From Liopterus haemorrhoidalis (taxonomy: Eukaryota > Arthropoda > Insecta > Coleoptera > Dytiscidae), in assembly GCA_963971575.1 (NCBI GenBank), contig OZ020617.1, positions 23,132,740-23,196,739 on the forward strand: DNA of 64,000 bases, written 5' to 3'. Below, piece after piece: positions 31,250-41,465 of the stretch (position 1 is the stretch's first letter; each line of letters starts with the position of its first letter). Under the pieces are notes generated by a model that did no database searches, was not told the DNA's origin, and was given only the letters and a program-made list of their open reading frames with translations. The position numbers were made by a program, and so were the translations under genes.

Positions 31250-32574
31250 AATTGTATTAACAGTTATAATTTATTGATTTATTTATAAATATTAAATACA
31301 TATAATTTCAGGAATAACAGGAATTAGTTTATTTAATTTATTAATTTAATGAAGAATTTTAAGAAAATGGTTTTCTGCCATTTCGGCCAAACCAATTGCA
31401 TCCTAAAGATAAGGGGTGACTAATAATTTTCGCCAATATTTGTCTTGTATTATCTACCACATCTTTCCCCCCTGACTTGAAGAGTGCCAACCTAAAGAAA
31501 TCATAAAATAAATTCAATAATCAAATTTTCTAAGCATTAATGCTGTTCACTTTTGTAAGAACAAACTAGATCTGGTTATTTTGGTGATTTTTATAGTGTA
31601 TTACTGACTTTTAGAAACTTGGTTATATTGTAAAAAAAGCTTTACAGTTTTGGATTAAGTTTGTATTATTTTAGGTTGGTATTATATTTACAAAATATTT
31701 AAGATGTCACTATTCAAAATGAAATATGACAAATTATATTTTTTAAATGACATATTTATAATCTTGTAACAGATTTATTAATAATTCAAAATTTTATTAC
31801 ATGAAAAAAACTAGGATTGAACTAAACTAAAAATTAAACAATTTAACATGAAATAGTTTGTGTAAACTACGTCAATAAATCTAACAAAACACACACAAAT
31901 CACAATAAAAAACTAATGTAATGTTCACATAACAATAACTATTCAAATACACATCTTAACAAACTGTCCACCAACACGTTTCAACTTGTACTGGCCCTCG
32001 AGGGGGTACTGGCCGTTAGGGCGTTTTATGACTAAGAACAATCACACTTTTCAAATTATTACATTCAAAAAAAGTTTAGTTTTAAGTAAGAAATATAAAA
32101 ATGTTTGCTTGGATTAATACAAATAAGGAGTGCTTATAAAATGCTGGTAAAGTACTTCGTATAGGCGGAATGCGAAATACAAATGTGAAGTACATTATTA
32201 ATACTGGCGTTGCACTTACATTTGGTGCCAGCAGTAAAAGCAGTTCGCCGGCATTCGGCCGTTAGTTAAATGTTTGCTGGGATGTTAGACAGGTTATTGA
32301 AGAGAAAAAGACAATTGTATATGATGAAATATGAAAATTACCATAAAATTTTCAAGTTTGGAGATTTTTTCAAATTTTGAAAAGCTGTATCTCGGAAACT
32401 ATTAAAGCTACTAAGCCCATTTTGCTCTCAAATTGTAGAAAATTTAATCTAGTTTAAAAATGCATAGAGTGATGTTTGTCAAAAACGTGATCCTTTATGG
32501 GGAAAATTTAGTAGTTTTTGAAATATTCAAAAGTGTTCTGGAGGGCTGCCGAGGTCGAAAACTTGGATTTTGCA

Positions 32575-33225
32575 TCTCAGGCACATCCCATACAAGAAAA
32601 AAAAAACGAAACTAACTACCCCTACTTAATGCAACTTATGATGTACTAGGTTACTGGATTAACTATTTTACCCAGAAATGTGGTAAAAAAGTTCTTGTCC
32701 CGCCCCCCTTTACCCAAAAAGGTTGAACTAAAAATCTGAAAAAATTAAAGGTCATATACATATATTCATCTGATCGTACAAGAGGAATTTTAGATCCGAT
32801 TACGTTTTTGAAAAATATGGCAGTTTTTGTGTTTTTGACAAAATTAATAAGTTTTTTAATTCATGGCTAAATTATGGCTAATAATGTTATGGATTTTTTG
32901 TATTTATGGCTAAGATAGTGTGTCTTTTTAAAATTAAAAATATAATAAAAAAATATTTAACAGCTGAAGACCCAGTTTTGAACACCACACTAAATGATGA
33001 AATACTTATAAATCAAATAAATCATTGTTAATAGTGGGAAATACGACTTTTTTTTCATAAAAATTAATATGTTTCTTATATGTCTAATGAACACATGAAT
33101 ACGATGCAAATGCAGAAAAAACTGCTGGGATTTTTGCATATTACTTAAATTTTATTTAAAAAAATTAAATGGAATCTTAGTACTCAAATAATGAATAAAA
33201 ATGATTATCAAAAATCTGTTGATTT
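32575..33225. other. Unassigned non-coding stretch
   Basis: AT-rich with no coding remnant. It leads into a family A repeat end. Confidence 0.35.
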
Positions 33226-33290
33226 TACACCTTTAAATACCTACAAAACCATAAAATGTGTGAAAATTCACCTTCACATCAATTTTTTGA
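33226..33290 (-). repeat. Dispersed repeat family A, third partial copy
   Basis: The reverse complement reads TTGATGTGAAGGTGAATTTT, CACACATTT, GGTTTTGTAGGTATTTA, matching 61205-61252 in the nested copy. Only this terminus is recognisable. Confidence 0.55.
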
Positions 33291-33429
33291 AAGTGCTGTT
33301 AAGTGCTCATTTGGATGTCTTCAATTGGGGTAAAAAAAAAATAATGATTGTGTAGTGTAGGTGTGGTGTTGTTAATAAATTTATGTATGTCTTCGATACC
33401 CTTATGACATGGTACTCATAAGAGAGTTA

Positions 33430-33900
33430 TGTTGTGTTTGTCGTGTATTATCGTGTATAAGGTGTTGATTTTTTTTGAGTGTTTTTTCGTTTTATGTTGG
33501 TGTTGGTTATTTCCTTCATTGCACCCAACGAGTCGGTAGAGATAATGAAGTTTGTCCTTTCTTTGTTTCTGAAAACGTCTTTAATGGTTTTATGGAGGCT
33601 TTCGATTTCTGGGGTAGTTACTGAGACTGTTGTGGGCAAGCTGTGGCTCCTTTTGTTGTCATCTATTTTGTATCCTATTGTAACCTGGTTTTCTTTTCTT
33701 TAGGCATCAGTGTATATGAGCTTTGTATTCTGTAGTTGTTTTTCTTTCATTTTCCTAAGTTCTTCCAGGAATTTCTCTATAGGTGTTATTTTTTTTCTTG
33801 AATGTCGTTAGATCGATGTTTTAGTTGGTAGTAGTACATTCCATGCCGGTAGGTTGTTGTACGTGATTTTCTCTAAATTTTGGAGTGGTATATTAAGGTC
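33430..33900 (-). pseudogene. LINE RNase H domain fragment
   Basis: On the minus strand: IPLQNLEKITYNNLPAW, then KFLEELRKMKEKQLQ, LIYTDA (first RNase H Asp; followed by a stop), VTIGYKIDD, HSLPTTVSVTTPEIESLHKT (catalytic Glu region), NFIISTDSLGAMKEI (third Asp). This order is the RNase H domain at the end of I/R1/Loa-like LINE ORF2 proteins. Stops at the second line and a truncated end make it a pseudogene. No RT sequence precedes it. Confidence 0.7.
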
Positions 33901-34646
33901 TATTATAGTAGGAATTGATCTATTACAACGTCAAAGTGTTAAATATTAAAAGACTTGAGAAAGCATGTTAAAAATATTGTCACTCAAAAACATAGTTATT
34001 ATTTTCACAAATGGTCTGTAGTTCATACTTAAAAAATTCACAAATACCCAGTATTTTGTGTTTTGTTTTTGTCTAAAAACAAATATTTCATACGTGTGCT
34101 TTAAGTTAAACAAACAGTTAAAACGAGCATTTTCCACATATTGTTTTGCCAGAAGTAGCTTTATACAAGATTAAAATGTAAAATGTTTTTAACAAAAAGA
34201 AAAATACGAATACATTATTCTTTATGTTGCATGTGTGATCTTTTTAGAATTATGTATGTACTGCTCTGGAGACTGTATACATAAACCAGCACTTGTTCCA
34301 ACACGTGTTTTTACAAACACAATTAGCTCTTACAATTAACTTACAAAAAGAGAAAATGGGTAAATTTAATACACTCAAAACAATCTCGAGCGTCGTTTTC
34401 TTAAACAAGGGAAAAATTGACTGTGAATTCCACATAACTCTTATGAGTTAAATACATGTTTTACACAGAGAATATGTACTGTGTGTGTACATGTAAGATT
34501 CACTTACATTATAAAAGAGGAATTAAATTGATTTTTCTACAAACGAGATTAAAATTAACTTCTATCTTTTCGTGATTAAAGTAATAGATTAATCTCTAGG
34601 GAAGAAAATAAACATTGTTTCATATTCAGTTCATATTTATTGTCAG
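33901..34646. other. Unassigned non-coding stretch
   Basis: Short frames only. No paired repeats or coding remnants recognised. Confidence 0.3.
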
Positions 34647-34700
34647 GGCCGGTTCCCTAGATGAGGCGGCGAAGGAACAGTTTCAGGCGTAAAATGGGTA
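34647..34700 (+). other. Possible hAT-like terminus
   Basis: CAGGGCCGGTTCCCTAGATG begins here; CAGGGCCGG-type starts are common hAT ends. It is followed by a minisatellite. No opposite end was found. Confidence 0.25.
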
Positions 34701-34719
34701 ATGAATGAAGTTTTTTTGA

Positions 34720-35035
34720 GCTCGCTTGGTTTCTCAATTTTCCACGTTTTGTTTTGCTCGTTCGGCCTCTTAAGTTTCCTTTTTTTTTGCTCATTTGGCA
34801 ACTCAAGTTTTCATTTTTGTTTTTGCTCGTTCGACTTCGTTCTAAGTTTTCTTCGTTTTTTGCTCGTTTGGTCTCTCAGAGTTGTTTTTTTTTTTTTTCA
34901 CATATGGTTATTCAAGTTTCCACTTTTCGTTTTGCTCGTTCGACATCTGAAGTTTCCTTTGTTTTTTGCTCGTTTGGACTTTTAGGATTGCTTGTTTTTG
35001 CTCGTTCAGTTTCTTAGTTTTCTTTTTTTTTTGTC
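34720..35035. repeat. Minisatellite with TTTTGCTCGTTYG units
   Basis: About eight units of 35-55 bp, each TTTTTGCTCGTTCGRC followed by TCTYAAGTTTYC and a T-run. Variation is high. Open frames across it are low-complexity artefacts. Confidence 0.85.
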
Positions 35036-35165
35036 ACTTTTGTCAAGAAACAACAGTCAGTTTTCAAAAGACCACTTCTTGCCGTTACACAGTGCTTAAG
35101 TCTCTACGGTCACACGTTTATAAACTAATGAAGGGTTTCTACAGAAAAACCCTCCACCGGTTTCA

Positions 35166-35645
35166 TCAGGAAGCCTTTTCGATCAGCGATTTGTGGTTTC
35201 TCTTCTTGCAAACCATGTCCTGAAGCATGAACCACAATTTATAATCCAGAGGTTTGAGATCAGAGCTGCTAGGCGGCCAATCAGCAGGAGAAATAAAGTC
35301 CGGGACATTGCTTTCAAACCACTGCTGCGCAGCCTTCGCATTATGGGCCAGCGCTGAATCTTTCTGAAAGCTCCTGTGGTGACCAGCGAAGAGGTAGATG
35401 TTCAGTTCTTTAACTATTGACACCAACACGACTTTTAAGTAGACTTTGACCGATGTTTTTACGTATTTTCGTGAAAATTAAACTTAGCGGTACCGTCATA
35501 GACCACGCCCCATGAAGCCAAAACTAGCGCAGGGCAATGGCCAATCTAGATTGTCGGCGCTCTTTCACAAGCTTCCCGTGAACTTGTAACATACACCATG
35601 TTGTTCTGGTGGTTGAAAGCCTCCTCATTATAAAAATTAGTGGAA
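35166..35645 (-). pseudogene. Mariner-family transposase fragment (DDD type)
   Basis: Minus strand, in pieces: NEEAFNHQNNMVYVTSSREA, ASWGVVYDGTAKFNFHEN, VLVSIVKELNIYLFAGHH, SFQKDSALAHNAKAAQQWFE (catalytic Asp), PDFISPADWPPSSSDLKPLD (third acidic residue Asp), YKLWFMLQDMVCKKR, then a stop at IEKAS. The WGV.YDG.AK and FQQDSAPAHKA-like words are those of DD37D/maT-like mariners as I remember them. The N-terminal third, including the first Asp, is not visible; frameshifts occur near 35460 and 35560. Inactive. Confidence 0.75.
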
Positions 35646-35959
35646 TTTAATTGAAAACTTTGCACTATTACTTGCCAACTCACTGGGCCGGGAAAATCTC
35701 CCGCAGGCAACGCATTCACACGAATTGACTTCTTTAGAATATCATTTATTCAGGGCAGCATAGAACTATTTAGTTGGGTAGCGCTTTCAAGATACGAAAT
35801 ATGAAATGACTGTGATATGAAATTTGATTGACAATTTGACTATATACCAACTGACATCTTTTTTTTTTTAGTGCAGAAATACGTAACTTACCCAAAAGAT
35901 GCCTAGCAAAAGGGCATGCAAAGAGAGGGCAAATATTTTAATGATGGAAATGTATTTTG
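35646..35959. other. Unassigned spacer before the Gypsy element
   Basis: It includes a T-run at 35861. Possibly more of the mariner copy, but nothing clear. Confidence 0.3.
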
Positions 35960-35964
35960 TATGT

Positions 35965-36108
35965 TTAGTTTTCTTATTATATTATTTATTATTACAATTA
36001 AATAAGTTATAATTCTGATTGATTAAAAGAAAAGAAAATTATATTATTTTATTTGACAGTTGCTATTAATAATAATTGACTGCTGTCGTTCCTTGGTAAC
36101 CATCCACA
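35965..36108 (-). repeat. Gypsy 3' LTR
   Basis: 144 bp; on the minus strand it begins TGTGGATGGTTACC and ends AAGAAAACTAA. Aligned to the other LTR with a few substitutions and a small indel, but lacking that LTR's first 34 bp. Confidence 0.85.
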
Positions 36109-36270
36109 TTAATCCTCCCCCAGTGACAGCGGTAACATGAAGAATTAAAACACAAACAAAATAACAGATAATTAAATTTTTAAATATTAATAATTAGTAA
36201 TGATGAAGGCGGGTTTTAACCTTTCAATATTTGTTGGTTTGGGTTTTCCTTTTACCAATAATTTGTATAT

Positions 36271-37116
36271 TTATCCTTCTCTTGTAAGTACTTTGAAAGG
36301 TCCTTCATAGGGAGCTTGTAAATATTTTCTTATTGCATCATTTCGGACAAAAACGTGTGAGCAGTTTAACAGATCTTGATAAACAAAGATTTTTTGTTTC
36401 GAAATATGATGAGACGTATCCAAGAGCTTAATATTTTGTATAATATGTCGTAACTTTTCAACGAATGTTGATGGATTTGTTATCGTTTTGGTCGGTTGTA
36501 GAAAATCTCCTAGTACACGAAGAGTAGTGCCATATACTAGTTCTGCAGCGGAACATTTAAGATCTTCTTTAAATGCTGTGCGTAAACCTACCATAACAGT
36601 TGGTAATGCATCGGTCCATTTATAATTGGAGTGACACATAAGTGCTGCTTTTAGTGTACGATGCCATCTTTCTATAATTCCATTAGAAGGGAGATGATAC
36701 GGTGTGGTGCGATATTTTGAAATTCCTAGTAAATTTGTTAAACATTTAAAAAGGTCTGATTCAAACTGTCGGCCTTGATCCGTAGTGATTTTCTCTGGAA
36801 TTCCGAATCTTGATATCCAGTTAGAGTAAGATGTTTTCGCTATAGTTTCTGCTGACATGTCGCTTATAGGGAAAGCTTTAGGCCAACGTGTGAAACGATT
36901 GATGCATATTAAACAATAACGGTAGCCATCTGAGAGGGGAAGTGGACCTATTATATCCATATTAATGTGTTGGAACTGTTCACTAGGAAGTGAATATCTT
37001 TCTATATGGGGATGCGAATGTTTGCTTATTTTACAGCTTTGGCAGGACATACAAGTCCTGGCCCAATTTCTAATATCTTTATTTATTGATGGCCAGATAT
37101 ATTTTCGTCGTACCAT
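36271..37116 (-). pseudogene. Gypsy integrase
   Basis: A 281-codon frame. Zinc-binding end CMSCQSC near residue 17-25; catalytic core [15 protein letters not shown] (Asp), [17 protein letters not shown] (Asp), [19 protein letters not shown] (Glu); then [20 protein letters not shown] and a C-terminal part ending [10 protein letters not shown]. It inserts element cDNA into chromosomes. The domain itself is open, but its N-terminal HH half and the link to RNase H (37117-37488) contain stops and shifts, so the polyprotein is broken. Confidence 0.88.
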
Positions 37117-37488
37117 TTCACTTGTACTTTTAATTCCTGGATGAGATAAATTATGTATGCTGTCAAATACTTGTTTTCGCAGTGTGTTTGGAACAAAAGG
37201 TCGTAAATTATCAGTGGTTGTGTCGCAATATATATTTAGTTCAGGTATTTTTCTAAGCTTTAATGAGAAAATACCAGAACTAGTAATTTGTTTAAGTTAT
37301 TCGTCCAGATCTTGTTCTTTGGCCAGTATTTCATAATTTATTGTTGTTCGAATTTCGATGCTGCTTAACCTTGATAATGCATCTGCCACAACATTGACCA
37401 ATGAAATCTAAATATCTTACTTATCGAGGCGAGCATTTATCTGACTTTTGCTTGAAAGCGAAAGTAAGTGGTTTGTGGTCTGTAAATA

Positions 37489-37737
37489 TTACGACATACG
37501 ACCTTCGAGCATATGACGAAAACTCTTAACAGATAAATATGCTGCTAGAAGTTCCCTATCATACGCACTATATTTTTGTTGCGCTGGTGATAGTTTTTTT
37601 GAAAAGAAACCTAGAGGTTGCCACTCTCCTTTGTAAAGCTGATGTAGTGCTCCACCAATTGCTGTATCTGGTGCGTCAACTGCCAAACTTAGTTGACAGC
37701 TAATAGATGGATGTGCTAACAATGATGCATTCCTCAA
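37489..37737 (-). pseudogene. Gypsy RNase H
   Basis: An 82-codon frame with LAVDAPDTAIGGALHQ (first Asp), WQPLGFFSKKLSPAQQKYSA and YDRELLAAYLSVKSFRHMLE (catalytic Glu). It matches the N-terminal two-thirds of Gypsy RNase H, which removes RNA from the cDNA hybrid. The frame breaks after GRMS; upstream 37738-38060 holds shifted RT thumb sequence (words of FLG/LRQFLGIINF type) with stops. Confidence 0.82.
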
Positions 37738-38060
37738 ATCTTCTTTGAATTTTTTAAATTACTTGATTGATTCTTCAATCATGATTTTACGTTTATCGTT
37801 TTTATTGGCGTTTGTTAAAAAAGATTTTAAAATAGACTGCTAGAGGCAGCATTTGGTATAAAACGTCGATAAAAGTTTATAATTCCTAAAAACTGTCTTA
37901 GCTCGTGTACGGTTTCTGGTTCTTTGTATTCTTGAATTACAGACACTCTAGAACTCACTGGTTTAATACTTTGAGAAGAAATATGATGACCAAGAAAAAT
38001 AACTTCATTTTTACCAAAATTACATTTGGAAACGTTAATTAGGACACCATATTTTTCAAA

Positions 38061-38639
38061 TTAAAAAAAAATTTGTTCCAAGTGAATTTTATGTTCATTT
38101 TCGTTTGATGAAGCCGCCAGAAGGTCATCGATGTCCGCAAAACAAAACGGCAAGTCTTGTAATACTTGATTTATGAATCGCTGCATTGTTTGTACAGCGT
38201 TACATAACCCGAAAGGCATAGGCAGAAATTCAAAAAGGCCGAATGGTGTGGTAACTGCTGTCTTTGCAATATGCTTGTTTTCAACGGGTATTTGATGAAA
38301 TGCTCGGACAAGATCAATTGTAGAAAAAATATGCTTACCGTGGAGTGAATGTGAGAAATCTTGTATGTTGGGAATAGGATAACGGTCAGGTTCAGTGATT
38401 GAGTTAAGTCGACGAAAGTCTCCGCAGGGGCGCCATGAACCATCTTTCTTAGGTGCCATGTGTAAAGGGCTAGCCCAAGAACTCTTTGATGGACGGCAAT
38501 TTCCGTTTTCTACCATGTAGTGAAATTCTTTTCTAGCTATATCTAAGTTTTCAGGAGAAAGGCGCCGTGGTTTTTTAAAAATTGGCGGTCCCTTTGTTAT
38601 TATATGATGAGTTGTATCATGTATTAAATCTTTTTGCAA
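38061..38639 (-). pseudogene. Gypsy reverse transcriptase with altered YxDD box
   Basis: A 192-codon frame: [80 protein letters not shown] (first catalytic Asp), [18 protein letters not shown], and [19 protein letters not shown]. The usual Tyr of the YxDD box is Asp here (GAC for TAC), which would be expected to damage polymerisation. A solo-LTR-like insertion separates it from protease. It copies element RNA to DNA in intact relatives. Confidence 0.88.
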
Positions 38640-38653
38640 AAATATTGATGGTC

Positions 38654-38802
38654 TGTAATAGTGAATTAAGTGATCGACTCACGGCGATAAGTTTTTAAAA
38701 AACAATCTTTATTTTATTACATTGAAGTTGAATGTAAAAACTACAACTAAACTTATCTCTAACATGTATTCTAAGATTTTAAATTCATTCTAATCTGTTA
38801 CA
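38654..38802. mobile_element. 149-bp insertion with TGTAA...TTACA ends inside pol
   Basis: Begins TGTAATAGTG, ends CTGTTACA; the minus strand contains AATAAAATAAAG. It interrupts pol between protease (IMFCN) and RT ([12 protein letters not shown]). The size and ends fit a very short solo LTR or small TIR element. A target duplication is not evident. Confidence 0.5.
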
Positions 38803-39260
38803 TTGCAAAACATGATCTTTTTATATGATAATGTTGGGTGCTGAGTCGGCAAGGTGTCCGATAGCTGAGACGGTATGTAACAAGTGTGAAATTTACTGAG
38901 CAATTTCTTATAGTTATTGTCACTAGATATTATTTTAATGATGATCGGTTTACTACTGCAAAGCTCTCCAACTGGGATAGATAAGTTTGTTTTGTCAATT
39001 AAGCGTTGATTTTTTAAATCAATTAATAAATTATAATGTGTTAAAAAATCAGCTCTTATAATTGGTTTGGAGATGTCAGCAATTATAAAAGACCATGAAA
39101 ATTTATGCTTGAGGCCTAAATCCATAACTAAAACTTTTTGTACAAAAGTTCTAATTGATGTCCCATTTGCTGCGAAAAGCTTGTAATCTTTAACCAACAT
39201 ATTCTTCTTAGGGGGTGGAAGAACTGAAACATCGGCACCACTGTCTATTAGAAACTTAAG
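38790..39260 (-). pseudogene. Gypsy retropepsin region
   Basis: Minus strand: upstream of the 136-codon frame, FLIDSGADVSVLPPPKK can be read (catalytic DSGA). Then YKLFAANGTSIRTFVQKVLV, FSWSFIIADISKPIIRADFL (the IxG/ADFL end), HYNLLIDLKNQRLIDK. This is an aspartic protease of the Gypsy type. The DSGA part and the rest are in one frame as far as I can follow. The protein ends in the 149-bp insertion. Confidence 0.78.
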
Positions 39261-39274
39261 ATTATTTATCTTGT

Positions 39275-39662
39275 CTAAAATGAATAGGCGGCTTGTTTTA
39301 TTAGCGGAATCGTTAGCCGCAAGTTGCGACCGCTTTTGTCGTTTCCCGATTTTTTAAAATTGCATGGGTAAATACATATCCTTGCGTTGTTGCCAAAAGT
39401 CGTGTGATACCAACAATAAGATGATTTTATATATGTTGTGGATTTAGCACCTTTAACATATTTTGTTGAAAATCTATTATTAATTTGCTCGACTTGCTTG
39501 CAGAGATCTGTAATGTTTTCTTGCATTTGTTCAATTATATGTTCAAGCGGAAAATTGTTATTCACTATCTGTGGATGAATTTTTAATGATTCTAACTTCA
39601 GAAGTGGATGATATTTCCAAAATTTTATCTGCCAGTTTCGCAAGTTCATCTAATTGAGCTTG
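39275..39662 (-). pseudogene. Gypsy gag, C-terminal part
   Basis: The frame QLDELAKLADKILEISSTSE at the gag end, just left of the nested insertion, continues the gag seen at 40770-41224. A frameshift follows, then SYCWYHTTFGNNARICIYPC, the single W-C..H..F..A..C..PC motif typical of this Gypsy group in place of a CCHC knuckle. The gag assembles the particle. Broken by at least one shift and by the 1.1-kb insertion. Confidence 0.72.
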
Positions 39663-39667
39663 TTTAT

Positions 39668-40295
39668 ATATATATGAGTCATTCTTTTTCATCGAGAGAC
39701 TCCATGCTGTCCAAAAATATATTAGTCTATGAAAGGTCTACCAGGGCTCATTCGATGCTTATTGTAGTCTAGTTTCGAAATCCGAGTGGCTTTTTTCTTG
39801 GCCGCCATATTGAATCCGCTTTATTGGATCCGCCATATTTAATTTTCTGAATTGCACCCTGAATTCATCATCAGTGACCCCATAAACCCCCAGACATTAT
39901 ATTATATTGAAATCAAATCATTTTTTAAAAAATCTTCACTTGGCACGTGGTTTCGGCCGCCATATTGCATCCGCCATATTGAATTTTCTAAATTTGACCC
40001 TGGATTCATTAACAGCTGCCTCAACTACCTTTAGGTAACATTTTCAGGGGTTTGACACCCAAATTGACTCGATTGTGTTGACTTTATAATCGATTTATCG
40101 AAGAAAAAGTAGAGGTCACGTGGGATTGGTGGCCATATTTGATAAGTTACGATGTTTCCGTAAAAGAGCCACTCGGATTTCGAAACTAGACTACAATAAG
40201 CATCGAATGAGCCCTGGTAGACCTTTCATACACTAATATATTTTTGGACAGCATGGGGTCTCTCGATGAAAAAGAATGACTCATATATATATATT
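39668..40295. mobile_element. Foldback/MITE family B, complete copy
   Basis: Two nearly perfect arms of about 118 bp: TGAGTCATTCTTTTTCATCG to CGAAATCCGAGTGGCT at 39674-39791, mirrored at 40168-40286. It is bounded by TA-rich sequence and shares its interior with 1570-2170, including the Gypsy-unrelated TGGCACGTGGTTTCGGCCGC block. Non-coding. Confidence 0.85.
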
Positions 40296-40309
40296 ATATA
40301 TATAATTTA

Positions 40310-40740
40310 GCTCTGCAGGCCCAGTTGGCCCATGGCTTGGTTTACAATTTTCCTCCATCCTTTTTTATCCTTCGTCTTCTCCTACCAGTTGCTGATGTTG
40401 TATTCATTTATGTCCTTTAAAACTTCTACCTTCCATCTCGTCCTTGGCCTACCTTGTCTCATTTTGCCTCTTATGGTACTTTCTAATATCTTCCTTGGTG
40501 TTCTAATACTGTCCATTCGCATTATGTGCCCCATCCATCTAAGTCTGTTACTTTTCACTACAAGTACTTTAAGTCCTAGTCCTATGTCCTAGTACAAATT
40601 TTTGTTATACAAAAATTTTCTCAAACCAAATAGGCTACGATTTGCTGACATAATCCTTCTTTGTATTTCCATCAAGCTGTCTGGTTTTCTATAGAATTCT
40701 ACTCCTAGGTATACAAAATGATCCACTTCCTCAAACGTAT
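40310..40740 (-). pseudogene. RTE-like LINE RT C-terminal fragment
   Basis: Minus strand: FEEVDHFVYLGVEFYRKP, LMEIQRRIMSANRSLFGLRK then, after an internal deletion, LRWMGHIMRMDSIRTPRKIL, MRQGRPRTRWKVEVLKDIN, KGWRKIVNQAMGQLG and a stop. YLG, RLRW.GH..RM and GRP..RW are the closing landmarks of RTE-like endonuclease-RT proteins. There is no palm domain: the copy is 5'-truncated and internally deleted. Confidence 0.8.
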
Positions 40741-40750
40741 ATTGAGCTTG

Positions 40751-41230
40751 ATTAACAGATAAAATTGATTGAGCGTTAATGGGTAAACATTTGAGCCATA
40801 AAATTTGTAAATCGTCATCACTTACTTTCTAATTTGCCAAATTGCGCATTTCTTTTAATAACTGTGACGATTTGCGATCACCTTATTCCATTCCTGATAT
40901 TAATTTTTTAATCCTATTCTTATCAGTCTCCGAAAATTCTTCTACTAACCTTTTTTTAATTGTTTCGTACTTGTTACTTTCTGGTGGATTTTTAATAAGG
41001 TCACTTACTTGAAGAAGGATTTCACTATCCATTGCTCCAATGATATAGTAATATTTTGTTACATCACTTGTTATATTGGATGTGCGAAATTGAGCTTCCA
41101 CTTGCGAAAACCATAAATTAGGATCGAATTTGCAGAATAGTGGTAATTTAACACTGATTCGAGCCATTTCTGGGTTTGAATGTGCTTCACCATTAATCAT
41201 AATGAACAAAAAAATTGTCTGCAAGCAATC
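40751..41230 (-). pseudogene. Gypsy gag, N-terminal part
   Basis: A frame beginning near 41224 (Met in-frame at MINGEAHSNPEMARISVKLP), then FCKFDPNLWFSQVEAQFRTS, VTKYYYIIGAMDSEILLQVS, NPPESNKYETIKKRLVEEFS, RIKKLISGME and, after a shift, LQILWLKCLPINAQSILSV up to the insertion point. P.F....P.LWF.Q.EAQF and KY..LK..L...F are hallmarks of this Gypsy gag group. It lies just inside the primer-site end, as expected for gag. Confidence 0.8.
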
Positions 41231-41287
41231 AGTAAATGTTATTTAAATATTAATTGAGTTGCTTTAGATCACATCGTGGTTACCAAT

Positions 41288-41465
41288 TTAGTTTTCTTAT
41301 CATATTATTTATTATTACAATTAAATAAGTTATAATTCTGATTGATTAAAAGAAAATTAAATTATATTATTTTATTTGACAGTTGCTATTGATAATAATT
41401 GACTGCTATCGTTCCTTGGTAACCATCCACATAAGACTGCTCTCGTTCTTTGGTAACCATCAACA
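41288..41465 (-). repeat. Gypsy 5' LTR with 34-bp tandem duplication
   Basis: On the minus strand, TGTTGATGGTTACCAAAGAA...GTCTTA is followed at once by TGTGGATGGTTACCAAGGAA, a 34-bp near-duplicate. The outer copy abuts TATGT. The other LTR has only one copy. Confidence 0.8.

Larger units (their letters stand above)
30623..32284. mobile_element. Nested element with CATCCCAGCAAACATTT ends
   Basis: CATCCCAGCAAACATTT (30623) is exactly mirrored by AAATGTTTGCTGGGATG (to 32284). Subterminal GGGCCAGT/ACTGGCCC words crowd both sides (30645-30930 and 31990-32260). There is no transposase in 1.66 kb. The TSD is not separable because the palindrome continues to the edge. It lies inside the 29562-32574 element and is therefore younger than it. 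Confidence 0.7.
29562..32574. mobile_element. 3-kb element with about 250-bp inverted repeats carrying a Cys-rich gene
   Basis: Left arm 29562-29834 (TGCAAAATCCAAGTTTTCGA at its start) is mirrored by right arm 32332-32574 (ends CTTGGATTTTGCA). Matching inner words include TCTCCAAACTTGAAAATTTT and CAAATTTTGAAAAGCTGTAT. Directly inside the left arm is the C-terminal part of a Cys-rich protein. The rest of the interior is a nested 1.66-kb element. Edge sequence hints at a short TCT or ATCT duplication. Superfamily unknown to me. Confidence 0.75.
39663..40740 (-). mobile_element. 5'-truncated RTE-like LINE nested in gag, with foldback element in its tail
   Basis: ATTGAGCTTG is directly repeated at 39653-39662 and 40741-40750, so 39663-40740 is one insertion with a 10-bp duplication. 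The right part is RT C-terminal coding (minus), followed by a (TA)n tail. That tail is interrupted by foldback element B at about 39668-40295. Confidence 0.85.

Noticed and set aside
34701..35223. Overlapping Phe-rich plus-strand frames
   Set aside because: They lie over the T-rich TTTTGCTCG minisatellite and are low-complexity artefacts.
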